A stretch of DNA of 64,000 nt. Source: Lentilactobacillus farraginis DSM 18382 = JCM 14108 (GTDB lineage: Bacteria; Bacillota; Bacilli; Lactobacillales; Lactobacillaceae). Below are positions 9,313 through 20,566 of the stretch, in pieces. The stretch spans positions 62,001 to 126,000 of the forward strand of contig NZ_BAKI01000002.1 of NCBI RefSeq assembly GCF_000583655.1, read 5' to 3'. Under the pieces are notes generated by a model. The model saw nothing but the letters and a program-made list of their open reading frames with translations. It was not told where the DNA came from and searched no databases. Within the stretch, counting starts at the first letter, position 1. Every line of letters begins with the position of its first letter. Position numbers and translations under genes: made by a program.

Positions 9313-10752
9313 TTATAAGTTAACATCCTGTTTAAAGTTGAGTGGCGAAAAGTCGGTTGAGGCGGTAACTAATTCACTGATCAGCTGTTGATAGGCTTTT
9401 AAGCCGGCAGCCGCATTTTCAAAGTTGACTTTGGTCAAATAGGCGGCCAGTTCCGGACCGTTTAATTGCGCCTTTAACGCAGTCCGGTCAGCCTTACTAA
9501 GTGCCTGCTGTAATTGAATTCGTAATTTGGCCCGCGTATCGTTTAACTTGGGGCTCAGAGAAACGTAGTGTGGATCAACCAAGACGCCGGCCAGCTTATA
9601 AGTCCAGTAAGCTTCCTTAGGTGTATAGGAACCGTGAGCATTTTGGTAAGCGGCGGGCGTTTCGGTCGCACCGGCATAAAACGGCACGAAGGTACTTTGA
9701 GCTGCCACACCCATTGCCAGCCACTGGACGCCGAGTAGATCAGTCGGCATAGAAGGCCGTATTTGCAGGATATGGGCCTCCTGCGTCTTAGCTAGACTAA
9801 TTGGTCGAAAGCGGTGTTTATCGGCCTCAGAACCCTCACCAACGGGGTCATAGGGGGTTCCCTGGTAATGGCTGCTTAAAAAGTTTTGGACATCCAAAAT
9901 ACTGAGCTTTCGATTGGCCTGATTGATAAACGGCATTTCCTGGCTGGTTGGTTCAAAGGACAGGTCCGGTGAAAACATTTTTAAGCCATACCAGACCCGG
10001 GGGGTGTTGTAATACGTGTCTGAAAGATCAGCGGTACCAAAAATCCGCCGAAAATTGAAGGTTTTACCGGTTGAATCCGGATTGAGATGATTGTCGGCCA
10101 CAAACTGCTGTATTTGCGGTGACCACATAAAATGATCCGGATCGGTAAAATCGATTTCCTGAATGGCGCTTTGATTGGCAATTACCGCATAGCTGTCATC
10201 AGGAATTCGTTGCGCAACCCATCTGTGTCCGCCGCCGGTTTCCATATACCACGCTTCGTTGCGATCGGCAAACAAAATCCCGTTTGATTCCGATGTCCCA
10301 TAACGCTCGATAATGCGGCCCAACCGGGCAATTCCCTGCCGGGCAGTCTTAACATATGGCAGCACGACGGTGATCATGGCTTCTTCACCAATCCCGTCTT
10401 TATTTAGCGGGTCGGCCCCCAGAGCCAATTCATTGGTGTAGGTACTTTCCGTGGCACTCATAGCGACACCGTATTCATTAAAGCCGTTTTCTTCAAACAC
10501 CCCGAATTTATCGGTCCATTCGGGCGTAGCGGTATACTTGGCCCGCGTCAATGGCAGCGGCATGGAAAAACCGTTGTCCTTTGAAGAAAATTGCTGTGGG
10601 CTTGAAAATGTTCGACGGGGATGGATGACGTAGTTCTTCGGCCAGGCAGCTTTACTGTCTTCATTTCTGGCAATCATAATCGACCCGTCGATACTGGCTT
10701 TTTTACCAACAATCATGCTGGTGCAGGCACTGTAATTTTTAGTTGGTATCAT
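9313..10752 (-). CDS. C69 family dipeptidase (PepD-type), paralogue
   Basis: A 479-residue C69 dipeptidase sharing long collinear motifs with the neighbour at 7814: an early SACTSMIVGKKASIDGS with the catalytic Cys, IARNEDS, YGTSESNGILFAD, and DPDHFMWSPQ. I start at ATG 10752, which follows GGAGAAATAACC; the frame stays open upstream to 10845 but lacks a ribosome binding site. Differences in the substrate-pocket half suggest a different dipeptide preference, which is inference. Confidence 0.92.
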   Translation of the reverse strand: MIPTKNYSACTSMIVGKKASIDGSIMIARNEDSKAAWPKNYVIHPRRTFSSPQQFSSKDNGFSMPLPLTRAKYTATPEWTDKFGVFEENGFNEYGVAMSATESTYTNELALGADPLNKDGIGEEAMITVVLPYVKTARQGIARLGRIIERYGTSESNGILFADRNEAWYMETGGGHRWVAQRIPDDSYAVIANQSAIQEIDFTDPDHFMWSPQIQQFVADNHLNPDSTGKTFNFRRIFGTADLSDTYYNTPRVWYGLKMFSPDLSFEPTSQEMPFINQANRKLSILDVQNFLSSHYQGTPYDPVGEGSEADKHRFRPISLAKTQEAHILQIRPSMPTDLLGVQWLAMGVAAQSTFVPFYAGATETPAAYQNAHGSYTPKEAYWTYKLAGVLVDPHYVSLSPKLNDTRAKLRIQLQQALSKADRTALKAQLNGPELAAYLTKVNFENAAAGLKAYQQLISELVTASTDFSPLNFKQDVNL

Positions 10753-10851
10753 GGTTATTTCTCCAATCGTGGTTATTTTGACTTTGTTTATTGTAACATT
10801 TTTTAAGCGAATGGTTCTTGAAACGAGTCGGCTGTCAATCCACAATTTTCG

Positions 10852-10880
10852 TTGCAGGCGGGCTTAAATTACGGTATACT
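10852..10880 (+). promoter_or_regulatory. Promoter of the tautomerase gene
   Basis: TTGCAG (10852-10857), a 17-bp spacer, and TATACT (10875-10880), about 33 bp before the start codon. Confidence 0.65.
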
Positions 10881-10913
10881 TTTTTCAATTGAGAAAACTG
10901 GAGGAATTTAACT

Positions 10914-11102
10914 ATGCCAATTGTAAATATTCAGTTGATTGCCGGCCGTTCACAGGAACAGTTAAAAGCACTGGTTGCCGATGTTACCGCTGCCGTGGTT
11001 AAGGATACCGGTGCACCGGCCGAACACGTTCACGTGATTTTGGACGAAATGCAAAAAAATCGTTACAGTGTCGGCGGTGTTTTGAAGAGTGACGAAAAGT
11101 AA
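10914..11102 (+). CDS. 4-oxalocrotonate tautomerase family protein
   Basis: A 62-residue tautomerase, the usual length. After removal of Met the N-terminal Pro (PIVNIQLIAGRS) is the catalytic base; the hexamer-forming family motif AEHVHVILDEM and the final SVGGVLKSD are also present. The family includes 4-oxalocrotonate tautomerase and orthologues of unknown substrate in lactobacilli, where the aromatic degradation pathway is absent. It has its own promoter and a strong terminator, so it is monocistronic. Confidence 0.88.
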   Translation: MPIVNIQLIAGRSQEQLKALVADVTAAVVKDTGAPAEHVHVILDEMQKNRYSVGGVLKSDEK

Positions 11103-11147
11103 ATAACGGATTGATTCCAATAAAATCAATCGTGGATGACAACATGT

Positions 11148-11186
11148 CGCCTGGGTTAACCATCTTTTACCCAGGCGGTTGTTTTT
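11148..11186 (+). terminator. Terminator of the tautomerase gene
   Basis: A perfect 9-bp stem CGCCTGGGT (11148-11156) / ACCCAGGCG (11169-11177) is followed by a T-run at 11181-11186. Confidence 0.85.
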
Positions 11187-11208
11187 TCAAAACAGGTAAT
11201 TCTTTTGA

Positions 11209-12848
<1,640 letters not shown>

Positions 12849-12884
12849 ACTTATCAATCGTTTAAAAAACCTGAAATGTTAAGA

Positions 12885-12981
12885 GCGGGACGAAGTTACC
12901 TTTCGGTGCACGTTCCCACTCAATAATAATTGCGACTAAAAAAGCGGGACTGAACAAAAGTAATTTTGTTTCAGTCCCGTT
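12885..12981. repeat. Dispersed intergenic element, copy 1 (arm plus hairpin)
   Basis: On the minus strand this reads as a hairpin with core ACAAAAGTAATTTTGT-like sequence (12944-12980), a spacer containing ATTATTATTGAG, then an arm AACGTGCACCGAAAGGTAAC. The same order, with ATTATTACCGAG and AACGGGTGCCAAAAGGCAAC, occurs after rnpB at 32346-32530. This is therefore a dispersed repeat and not a one-off terminator. Confidence 0.6.
12944..12980. terminator. Bidirectional terminator between glpK and the HAD gene
   Basis: Arms CGGGACTGAACAAAA (12945-12959) and TTTTGTTTCAGTCCCG (12964-12979) pair with one bulged base around GTAA. It serves convergent glpK and the minus-strand HAD gene. Confidence 0.75.
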
Positions 12982-13052
12982 CTAAGTTCATTTAATGGAT
13001 ACTAATTTATTGGATCTATCGGTTCGAAAGGTAATGTCACGGCGTCAGTCGA

Positions 13053-13883
13053 CTAATTGGCTACGGCCAGGTTAAGATAATCTTCCAGATAACGGGCAAC
13101 ACCATCCTGATCATTGGTGTAGGGGGTTACGTCATCAGCGGCCTGTTTAATTGGCGCAATGGCGTTTTTCATTGCGACGCCCGTTCCGGCAAAAGTCATC
13201 ATTGTCGTATCGTTGGCTTCGTCACCAAAGGCAATAATATCTTTTTGCAGGATACCGTAGTAATCGGCCAAAAACTTTAAGCCGGTTGCCTTGTGAATAC
13301 CCTTTGTGGCGATTTCAACGATCGGATGAGGACCACCCCATGGCGAAACTTCTACTTGATCACCAAAATTTTCTAAAATATAGGTCATTAAAGCTGCCCG
13401 CTGTTCCGGTTTTTCAACCTGAACGGTGATACTGATCGGATTATCTTTAAGGCTTTTTTGATTGAGAATTTGGTTTGACTGTAATGTACTTGGGAAAAAG
13501 CCAAAGCCGCTGCTAATGCCACGGTTAGCCAGAAACAGGTTTCGGCCTTCCACGGCAATAAGATTCAAGCCCAGCTTTTTTCGATTCGCCAGCAATTCCA
13601 TGACGATTTCTTTATCGATGGTGTACTGATATTCGCGCACCCAGTTTTTATGTGGTAAAATGCCTAAGTTACCATTGAAGTTAATCATTGGCGTAGTAAG
13701 ATTTAACTCATCGTAAAAATTCTCGGAAAGCCGGTTGGGCCGACCAGTTACGATACTGACGATGCAGCCTGCTTTGACCGCCTGTGAAATAGCTGCCCGC
13801 GTCCTGGAGCTTAGTTTGGCGTCGTCGTTGAGCGTTGTGCCATCAAGATCCAACGCAATTAATTTTTTAGAAATAGTTATCAC
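13053..13883 (-). CDS. Cof-type HAD-IIB family hydrolase
   Basis: A sugar-phosphatase-like HAD protein of about 273-276 residues. Motif I is LIALDLDGTTL (two Asp), motif II the SIVTGRP region, and motif III/IV the Lys of KATGLKFLADYYG followed by IAFGDEANDTTMM. Cof proteins dephosphorylate sugar phosphates, nucleotides or flavin; the substrate cannot be told. The start is unclear. GTG 13883 overlaps the AAGGAGTGA ribosome binding site, and the codon at ideal spacing is ATT (13874). This is the second ATT-like start in the window, after ypmS. Confidence 0.88.
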   Translation of the reverse strand: MITISKKLIALDLDGTTLNDDAKLSSRTRAAISQAVKAGCIVSIVTGRPNRLSENFYDELNLTTPMINFNGNLGILPHKNWVREYQYTIDKEIVMELLANRKKLGLNLIAVEGRNLFLANRGISSGFGFFPSTLQSNQILNQKSLKDNPISITVQVEKPEQRAALMTYILENFGDQVEVSPWGGPHPIVEIATKGIHKATGLKFLADYYGILQKDIIAFGDEANDTTMMTFAGTGVAMKNAIAPIKQAADDVTPYTNDQDGVARYLEDYLNLAVAN

Positions 13884-14048
13884 TCCTTAACCAGCGTATT
13901 TACTTATACTATCGAAAAACCAGCCGGCCGTCAATTGATTAGCGACAGTCCGATTTTATCTGGATGAGAACGGTCAAATTTGAAATAACAAAGCCGGAAA
14001 GCCAGTGCTTCAAAGTATCTTAAAAGCAACGTATTACAGAAAGGATTC

Positions 14049-15436
14049 ATGATGCAGTTACCAGATGATTTTAAAGCAAAATATACCCGCTTGTTGGGGC
14101 CAAAGGAAGCCGCAGCATTTTTAGCGGCTTTTTCAGAACCGGTTCATCACGGCTTTCGAATTAATCCCTTAAAGCAAAACCAACCCAAAGAACTTGATCT
14201 AACCAAGCCGCTGTCCCACTGCCAATTTGGCTATGCTGGCGAAGTCAGCGGTAAAACTGTTGCGCATCAAAGTGGTGCGGTTTACAGCCAGGAGCCAGTG
14301 CCATGTATGTTGGTGAGGTGGCCGCACCAAGGCTTAATGAAAAGGTCTTGGACCTCTGCGCGGCACCAGGCGGCAAGACAACCCATATTGGCAGTTATCT
14401 GGCTAACTCGGGTTTGTTGGTAGCAAACGAAATTGATCATAAGCGCGCAAAAGTTTTGATGGAGAACGTCGAGCGCTTTGGCTTAACCAATACAATTGTT
14501 ACCAACAGTACGCCTGCGATAATTGCCAGCCAATTACCCGACTTTTTTGACCGAATTTTGGTCGATGCGCCGTGTTCGGGCGAGGGGATGTTTCGAAAAG
14601 ATCCTGATGCCACTTCTTATTGGCATTTGGATTATCCGGCTGAATGTGCAGCTCGACAGCGCCAGATTCTGAGTGAGGCGGTTAAAACACTTAAGCCGGG
14701 CGGTGAGCTGATTTATTCGACATGCACCTTCGCGCCGGAGGAAGATGAACAAATCATCGCGTGGTTGGTAAACCAATTTGATTTTGAAATTTTACCGATT
14801 AAAAAGTTTGCGGGAATGGATGATGGTCGACCGGCGTGGGCTGGTGGTAATCCGGAACTTGCCAACTGTGTTCGGCTGTTTCCACATCATTTCAATGGAG
14901 AAGGTCATTTCATTGCCAAATTACGAAAACCGGCTGCGACCGGTAAATCAGCTCAAAAAGCGAAACCGGTTCGCAATAAAAAGCAGCGGCGGGGCTCTTC
15001 AACAACAGCGTCACTGACCAATGAACAACGTCAATTGTGGGAAGCATTTTCTAAAGCGATGTTTCAAGAACTACCGATTGGCCAGCTGAGAACCTTTCAG
15101 GAGACGCTTTATTCAGTCCCGAACATGGCCCCGGACTTTGGAAAAATTAAACTTGTCAGGGCCGGCCTGCAGTTGGGGACCTTTAAGAAAAATCGGTTTG
15201 AACCCAGTTACGCGCTGGCGTTGGCTGTTCGACCGGAAAATGTTAAGCAAAAACTAACAATTTCTCCGGCTGATTGGCGACAATACGTTCACGGTGATAC
15301 ATTCAGGGTTGCCCCGGAACTAAAGAAGGGCTGGTATTTGCTGGTCTGTGAAGGCCAATCAGTTGGCTTTGCCAAAGTTGTCAATGGGACAGCTAAGAAC
15401 TTCTTTCCTAAAGGGTTGCGGTTCCAAGTGAATTAA
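14049..15436 (+). CDS. RsmB/NOP family rRNA m5C methyltransferase (RsmF-like; frame broken once)
   Basis: About 462 residues when repaired. An N-terminal RNA-binding part leads into a SAM-binding core (VLDLCAAPGGKTTHIG). The two catalytic cysteine motifs DAPCSGEGMF and STCTFAPEED follow, and a C-terminal PUA-like domain is probable. Such enzymes methylate C5 of cytosine in 16S or 23S rRNA. The frame breaks near 14296; one added base in GAGCC_AGTGCC restores the family sequence YSQEPSAMYVGEVA. AAAGGA precedes ATG 14049 and ATG 14052; either may be used. Confidence 0.9.
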
Positions 15437-15460
15437 TCGATTTTTAAATGGATTTATTTT

Positions 15461-15496
15461 ATAAGCCCGGCAACCTATCGTGATTGCCGGGCTTTA
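15461..15496. terminator. Bidirectional terminator between rsmF and yaaA
   Basis: An 11-bp perfect stem AAGCCCGGCAA (15463-15473) / TTGCCGGGCTT (15484-15494) between convergent genes. Confidence 0.8.
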
Positions 15497-15511
15497 GACT
15501 ACATACCTAAT

Positions 15512-16270
15512 TTATTTTTTTAAATTGCGATCAATAAATACCAACTTTTTCTTTGTCGATAAGTCCTCGTCAAAAGTATAATTAGGTGAATCAAAGTCTT
15601 TGATGTCGTCAACGTTGGTTAATTGATGTTCGGCAATAAAACGAACCATCTCACCACGGGCCATTTTAGCTCGCGTAGCCCGGGTTTTTAATTTGCCGGC
15701 AGATACATGGCCAAAAACAACATCGATCCAATCATCATCTGCTTGCAGGTACGGTGTCACAGCTTTGGCATATTCCTTAGAGGCGAGGTTGATAATGGGG
15801 CCGTCGCCTGCTTGGCGGAGTGTTCGATAAAGTCGATCGCCCCAGAAGTCATAGAGGTTATGGCTTCCGTTAACCGCCAAGGGTGCCTGCATTTCCAGCC
15901 GATAGGGTTCAATCCCGTCAAATGGTCTGAGAATGCCATAGAAACCGGATAGAATCCACAGATGATTTTGAAGGTATTCCAAGGCAGAGGCGGTTAAAAC
16001 ACCTGGCGCCATGGATTGATACTGGATTCCGGTGTAACTAAGAATTGCCGGAGTTAAACGACTGGTTAAGTCAATTCTTTGAAGCTGATGGCAGTTTTGT
16101 TCAGTCAGCTTGTCACTGGTTCGCCATAACGCCTGCAGTTCGTCATAAGAGTAGTTTTTCAGGGCTGTCAGTAATTGCTTGGTTTTGGATAAATAAAGCG
16201 GTTTTTCCCGGACATCGAAGTCATTTAAATCAGTGACCATCTTTTTTGCCGGCGAGATAATGAGTTTCAT
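15512..16270 (-). CDS. yaaA: Peroxide stress protein YaaA (DUF328/UPF0246)
   Basis: A 252-residue YaaA protein beginning MKLIISPAKKM, the family's hallmark start, with LYDFWGDRL and the end motif FDSPNYTFDE also typical. In E. coli YaaA lowers free iron and limits peroxide damage; the molecular activity is DNA-binding or unknown. The start ATG 16270 follows AAAGGACG on the minus strand; the open frame extends upstream to 16336 without support. It appears monocistronic, since a terminator lies between it and fni. Confidence 0.9.
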   Translation of the reverse strand: MKLIISPAKKMVTDLNDFDVREKPLYLSKTKQLLTALKNYSYDELQALWRTSDKLTEQNCHQLQRIDLTSRLTPAILSYTGIQYQSMAPGVLTASALEYLQNHLWILSGFYGILRPFDGIEPYRLEMQAPLAVNGSHNLYDFWGDRLYRTLRQAGDGPIINLASKEYAKAVTPYLQADDDWIDVVFGHVSAGKLKTRATRAKMARGEMVRFIAEHQLTNVDDIKDFDSPNYTFDEDLSTKKKLVFIDRNLKK

Positions 16271-16349
16271 TAAAAACGTCCTTTCGGTTTGTTTGATTGG
16301 CGTCATTTCCAAATTACTTTTTGGAGATGACGTCAATTCTTACGGTAGA

Positions 16350-16378
16350 CAAAAAGCCAAGTTGGCGCGCTTGGCTTT
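16350..16378 (-). terminator. Terminator of the mevalonate operon
   Basis: On the minus strand AAAGCCAAG / CTTGGCTTT pair around an 8-9 nt loop and run into T residues, just past the fni stop. Confidence 0.75.
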
Positions 16379-16385
16379 GAGGTAG

Positions 16386-17417
16386 TTAATAGGTTAAATG
16401 ACGCTGGTTTAAGTAAGCTAACAGATCAGTAGATAAAATTAATTTCCGCTGCCGAAGTTCTAACAGATTTTGGGAGTTGGTCATCATCATAATGGTTTTT
16501 AGACCATACTGCCACTGCTGAACGGTCTGAATAATTGTCTCAATATCTTGATGGATCGCCAGATGCAGAAACTCACCGGCAATCCCGACAGCTTTTGCGC
16601 CCAATGCCAAACACTTGGCGATATCAAGAGGTGACTTAACGCCACCGGATGCCAACACCGTCAGCCGGTCTTGAAACGAACGGCTTTCCAATAAGGATTC
16701 GGGCGTTGTCAATCCCCAATCTTTCAGATAGTCCATGGCTTTATCCCGTCGGCGAAAATTTTCAATTTCAGCAAAATTAGTGCCACCATGGCCACTGACA
16801 TTAATGTAGGCGACACCCAAATCGATTAACTGCTGAATTGTTTCCCGACTCATACCAAAGCCAACTTCCTTGACAATAACCGGCACGGAAAGTTGGGCAG
16901 TCATTTGGCTGATATTTTCAAGAAATTGAAATTGACGGTCACCCTCCGGCATAATTAATTCCTGGGTTGGATTTACGTGGACTTCCAAGGCGTCGGCACC
17001 AATCATTTCAATTGCCTGCTGAGCGGCGGTCAATGATTGATTGGCACCGATATTTGCAAAGATTAAGCCGTTTGGATTGACTTGACGAACAATTTTAAAG
17101 CTGGGAGCCAACGTCGGATCACTCAAAGCAACACTCTGGGAGCCGACTGCCATGGCTAAGCCGGTTTGTTTTGCGATCATAGCCAGCTTTTGGTTAATCT
17201 GAGCTGTTTTGGGGCTGCCACCAGAAATTGCCTCGATATAAAAGGGCAACTTCATCGTTAACGGGCCAATTGCTGTCGTCAAATCAATGTCGGCTAAATT
17301 GTATTTAGGAACACTTTGATGAACAAACCGGAGCCCGTCAAAGGCCCCGGTCTGCCGATAGAATTTTTCGGCTAATGAAAGATGTTCGTCTTTTCGATGT
17401 GAATGTTTCGAAATCAT
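16386..17417 (-). CDS. fni: Type 2 isopentenyl-diphosphate isomerase
   Basis: A 343-residue FMN-dependent isomerase converting IPP and DMAPP, the last step supplying both C5 units. Visible motifs are HRKDEHLSLAEKF, then FYIEAISGGSP (FMN site), AVGSQSVAL, the NPTQELIMPEGDR loop with the substrate-binding Gln/Glu, and VSGHGGTNFAEIENFRR. ATG 17417 overlaps the stop of pmk by four bases (ATGA), so translation is coupled. It is the last gene of mvk-mvaD-pmk-fni. Confidence 0.94.
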   Translation of the reverse strand: MISKHSHRKDEHLSLAEKFYRQTGAFDGLRFVHQSVPKYNLADIDLTTAIGPLTMKLPFYIEAISGGSPKTAQINQKLAMIAKQTGLAMAVGSQSVALSDPTLAPSFKIVRQVNPNGLIFANIGANQSLTAAQQAIEMIGADALEVHVNPTQELIMPEGDRQFQFLENISQMTAQLSVPVIVKEVGFGMSRETIQQLIDLGVAYINVSGHGGTNFAEIENFRRRDKAMDYLKDWGLTTPESLLESRSFQDRLTVLASGGVKSPLDIAKCLALGAKAVGIAGEFLHLAIHQDIETIIQTVQQWQYGLKTIMMMTNSQNLLELRQRKLILSTDLLAYLNQRHLTY

Positions 17418-18526
17418 TTTATCTGCTCCTTGGCAAGATCGATAACGGGATGAACCCGCAGCGATAACCTGGTAATGCCATTTTCTTTCCATCGATCAAT
17501 CATTGCCTGAATGTCTTGGGCTTTATCGATTACGACAATCCCACAATCACCGCCGCCGGCACCTGAAGACTTGGCCGCGGCTGAATGAGCAACAGCAATA
17601 TCACACATCTTTTTTAGCGTTGGCGTTTCAATCTGAACTTTTGAAAACTCGGCTAAATGGCGTAAAATTTCCCGGTTTTTTTGAATTCCGGCTTGAATTG
17701 CTGCCAAACTACCGGCTTTAAAACCTTCAATCAGTTCGTTTAGACATTTTTTGCTCTCTTTTAGGAATTGATTGTAGGTCTCGAGTTGCCGGCTTTTTGA
17801 AATCGCCACCCTGTCAACCAGGTGGGAAGTAGAAGCCGGTGACCCCGTCCAGCCAATAATCAACCGGAGATTCTCCGGCGGTGTCAGCTGGGTAATGGTT
17901 AAGTCCGGCCAAGCCTGGTCAACCAATTCAGTCAATGGCTGCTGCCGACGAGCTGCCTGCAGCCAATCACGGTCAAAAGATTGATATGCAATCCAACCAC
18001 CGTAAACGCTGGCTGCAATATCGCCCAGTGAACCGTTCCCTTGGACGTGTAAGTGGGCGATTGCCGATAATTTAAATAGTTTACTTTTGGTTAATGGGAT
18101 TTTGTAAAATTCGCAAAGCGCTTTGACAGTAGCGACGGTTACCGCTGCTGATGAGCCCAAACCGTACTTCTTGCCGTTGGGACTATCCAAGTCACTATTG
18201 ACCCGCAGATCATAAAGTGCCATTGGTCGACCAAGCGTCTGTGCGTATTCTTCCGTTAGTTGAATCGCTGAGATAATGTAATTAAACGTATTGTCCCGAT
18301 TATCGAGAATCATTTGATCCCCTTGACGCCGCCAGAAAACCGAATCTTCACGGTATTGTTTGGAGACAATGCTTCCAAAGGACTTGCTCCGAGAAATTTC
18401 TACTGTCACAAATTGATCCAACGCAACAATAATGGACGGGTAACCGGTCTCAACGACTGCATATTCACCCGCAATATATAATTTTCCTGGAGCCTTTGCG
18501 GTTATCAAATGATCATTTCCTTTCAA
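17414..18526 (-). CDS. Phosphomevalonate kinase
   Basis: A 370-residue GHMP kinase (mvaK2). It has the N-terminal APGKLYIAGEYAVVE, the ATP-binding KKYGLGSSAAVTVATVKA, and the C-terminal glycine-rich KSSGAGGGDCGIVVID that binds phosphate. It phosphorylates mevalonate-5-phosphate to the diphosphate. It starts two bases after the mvaD stop and overlaps fni. Intact in this sequence, unlike mvk. Confidence 0.94.
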   Translation of the reverse strand: MKGNDHLITAKAPGKLYIAGEYAVVETGYPSIIVALDQFVTVEISRSKSFGSIVSKQYREDSVFWRRQGDQMILDNRDNTFNYIISAIQLTEEYAQTLGRPMALYDLRVNSDLDSPNGKKYGLGSSAAVTVATVKALCEFYKIPLTKSKLFKLSAIAHLHVQGNGSLGDIAASVYGGWIAYQSFDRDWLQAARRQQPLTELVDQAWPDLTITQLTPPENLRLIIGWTGSPASTSHLVDRVAISKSRQLETYNQFLKESKKCLNELIEGFKAGSLAAIQAGIQKNREILRHLAEFSKVQIETPTLKKMCDIAVAHSAAAKSSGAGGGDCGIVVIDKAQDIQAMIDRWKENGITRLSLRVHPVIDLAKEQIK

Positions 18527-18528
18527 AA

Positions 18529-19515
18529 TTATAAGTATTGAACGCCCGGTCCTGGTTTGGTGACAATCACGTTTTTTTCACCAAGGACCTTGGAAAAGGT
18601 TGCGGCGATTTTGGCAACTGCTGATTGTTGACAAAGAACTTTAACGTTTGGTCCGGCGTCAATCGTGTAGTAACATGCAACGCCATTGTGCCGAAGCTGT
18701 TTAACTAAATTCATAATTGTCAATGTTTGACTGTTAAAATACGTGAAGTCCGGATCAGCGCTGAGTGTTAGGGCGTGCATGCGCATCGCGTTTAATTCGC
18801 TGATTCTGCCAAATTGCGAAAAATCGTTTTGATCAATGGCAACTTTCAAGCGTTCAAGATCAGCCTGACAGGTTTTAACCCATGCCGGATAGTAAGGGGA
18901 AGTGTCAACTGACAGTTTCATACCTTGACGACTGGAAATTGATTTGGGGCCGCGCGCTACTGTTAGGGCAATGACGCGAATGTCTGTCAGTTTTTCTTGA
19001 AAAAGTGGTCGTGCATAGGAAGACAAATCATCTTCTCCGCGCTGCCACTCCGCAAAACCACCAAAAATTGACCGACACGCGGAACCCGAACCCCGTCTGG
19101 CCAGTCTGGAAAGCGCCGTGGGGCTTAGTTGAAGTCCGGCTGCTTTGCTGCCGGCTGCTGCCAGCGCCGCAAAAGCCGACGCCGAAGAAGCCAATCCTGC
19201 CGCTGTTGGAACGTGATTTACCGATTGAACAACGGCCGGCATCTCAAAACCGGCTTGTTTACGAATTAGGCCCAGGAATTGATGAACCCGCTGAAAACTT
19301 TTCTCGGTTGGTTGCTGACCGTCAATTAAAATCTGATCCTCACTCAGGTTTGACTTAAATTGGACAGTTGTATCGGTATAAAAGTGATCAAGGGTTAGCG
19401 ATAAGCTGCTGGTGTAGGGAATAATTAGTTCTTCATCCCGCTTGCCCCAATACTTGATCAGGGCGATATTGGTATGTGCCCGTGCACTGACGGGGTTAGT
19501 TGACAAGGTTGCCAT
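18529..19515 (-). CDS. mvaD: Diphosphomevalonate decarboxylase
   Basis: A 328-residue GHMP-fold enzyme making IPP from mevalonate-5-diphosphate. Motifs: AHTNIALIKYWGKRD at the start, SVNHVPTAAGLASSASAFAA (ATP loop), the RRGSGSACRSIFGGF block, and the catalytic Asp in TIDAGPNVKVL. ATG 19515 follows GGAGA on the minus strand and overlaps the end of mvk by 20 bases. An open frame upstream to 19629 belongs to mvk sequence. Confidence 0.95.
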   Translation of the reverse strand: MATLSTNPVSARAHTNIALIKYWGKRDEELIIPYTSSLSLTLDHFYTDTTVQFKSNLSEDQILIDGQQPTEKSFQRVHQFLGLIRKQAGFEMPAVVQSVNHVPTAAGLASSASAFAALAAAGSKAAGLQLSPTALSRLARRGSGSACRSIFGGFAEWQRGEDDLSSYARPLFQEKLTDIRVIALTVARGPKSISSRQGMKLSVDTSPYYPAWVKTCQADLERLKVAIDQNDFSQFGRISELNAMRMHALTLSADPDFTYFNSQTLTIMNLVKQLRHNGVACYYTIDAGPNVKVLCQQSAVAKIAATFSKVLGEKNVIVTKPGPGVQYL

Positions 19516-20471
19516 TACTATCTCCAATTGAAAATTTGTAGTTTTTAAAAGACTGGATCCAAGTTTGGGTGGCGCCGGCTTGTCGCAAAGCCGTGGCCAC
19601 CTTTTGGGCATCAATTTGATTTTCAACAATTGAAATCATACAGCCGCCCAAGCCGCTGCCGGTTAATTTTGCGCCCAACGCACCGTGTTGAACGGCGATT
19701 TTGCAAAATAAATCCAGTGTTTTGGTGCTGACGCCTAATTGCGCCAAATTGGATTGGGATTGGGTCATGAGTTTGCCCAATAAAGCTTCATCTGAAGAAC
19801 GTAAAGCCAGCCGAGCTTTGTCGGCAATCTGTCCCAACTGGTCAATTAAAGCGTTGCCAATTCCGGCTGGTCAACCAATCGATCGTGGACCATTGAAACG
19901 GCTTCACCGGTTTTGCCTTAATGCCGCTGTCAGCAATAACCAATGACGGTCGTGGTAAATTAATTGCGATTTGGTGGTTAACCCTGTTTCGAATAAACCA
20001 AACCGGCGTCTCTGAACTGGCCGTCGCGGTATCCAAGCCACTGGGATTGCCATGGGTGATTTTTTCTTCGATGTCAGCCAGTTTCAACAATCGATCGCGA
20101 CTCAGTGGAACATCAAACAGGTTAAAGAAGACCCGGACAATTGCGACTGCGGTGGCGGCAGAAGAGCCCATGCCTCTTTCAGAGGGAATTTTACTCTCAA
20201 TTTTTAAATGAAAGTTTAAATCCAGTGCGTTAAAAATTGTCAGTAATTCATGAATCAGCACGCGGATCCCTTTTAAATTGTCGGTCATTTCGTTAACCGG
20301 GCCATCAAAATATCGACATTCGATGGTTTGACCGTTGGTGTTCGTCGTGATGCTGGTATGAACGTCAACGTTGTAGAGCGGCAGCGCAATTGCCGGCTTT
20401 TCGTAAACCACGCTGTGCTCGCCAAACCAAATAATTTTTGCGTAACTTTTAGCTTTTGCTTTTTCTTTCAA
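19496..20471 (-). CDS. mvk: Mevalonate kinase (frame broken twice)
   Basis: About 325 residues once repaired. The first enzyme of the operon, phosphorylating mevalonate. It shows KIIWFGEHSVVYEKPAIALPL, the ATP loop ERGMGSSAATAVAIVR, and the C-terminal KLTGSGLGGCMISIV. Two separate single-base losses are needed to explain the frames. Near 19917, AAGGC should be AAGGGC, giving DSGIKGKTGEAVSMVHDRL. Near 19852, ACGCT should be ACGGCT, giving ATALIDQLGQIADKAR. Both are lost G residues in G runs. The start is TTG 20471. As mevalonate is the only visible isoprenoid route, true loss is improbable. Confidence 0.9.
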
Positions 20472-20566
20472 TCTTTATCCGCTCACTTTCAAACAGTCCA
20501 ATTTTATCATAATTTAAGCGTGGAAAGAATTGTTACTGATTTTTTAAAATATTCATAAAGAATAGC

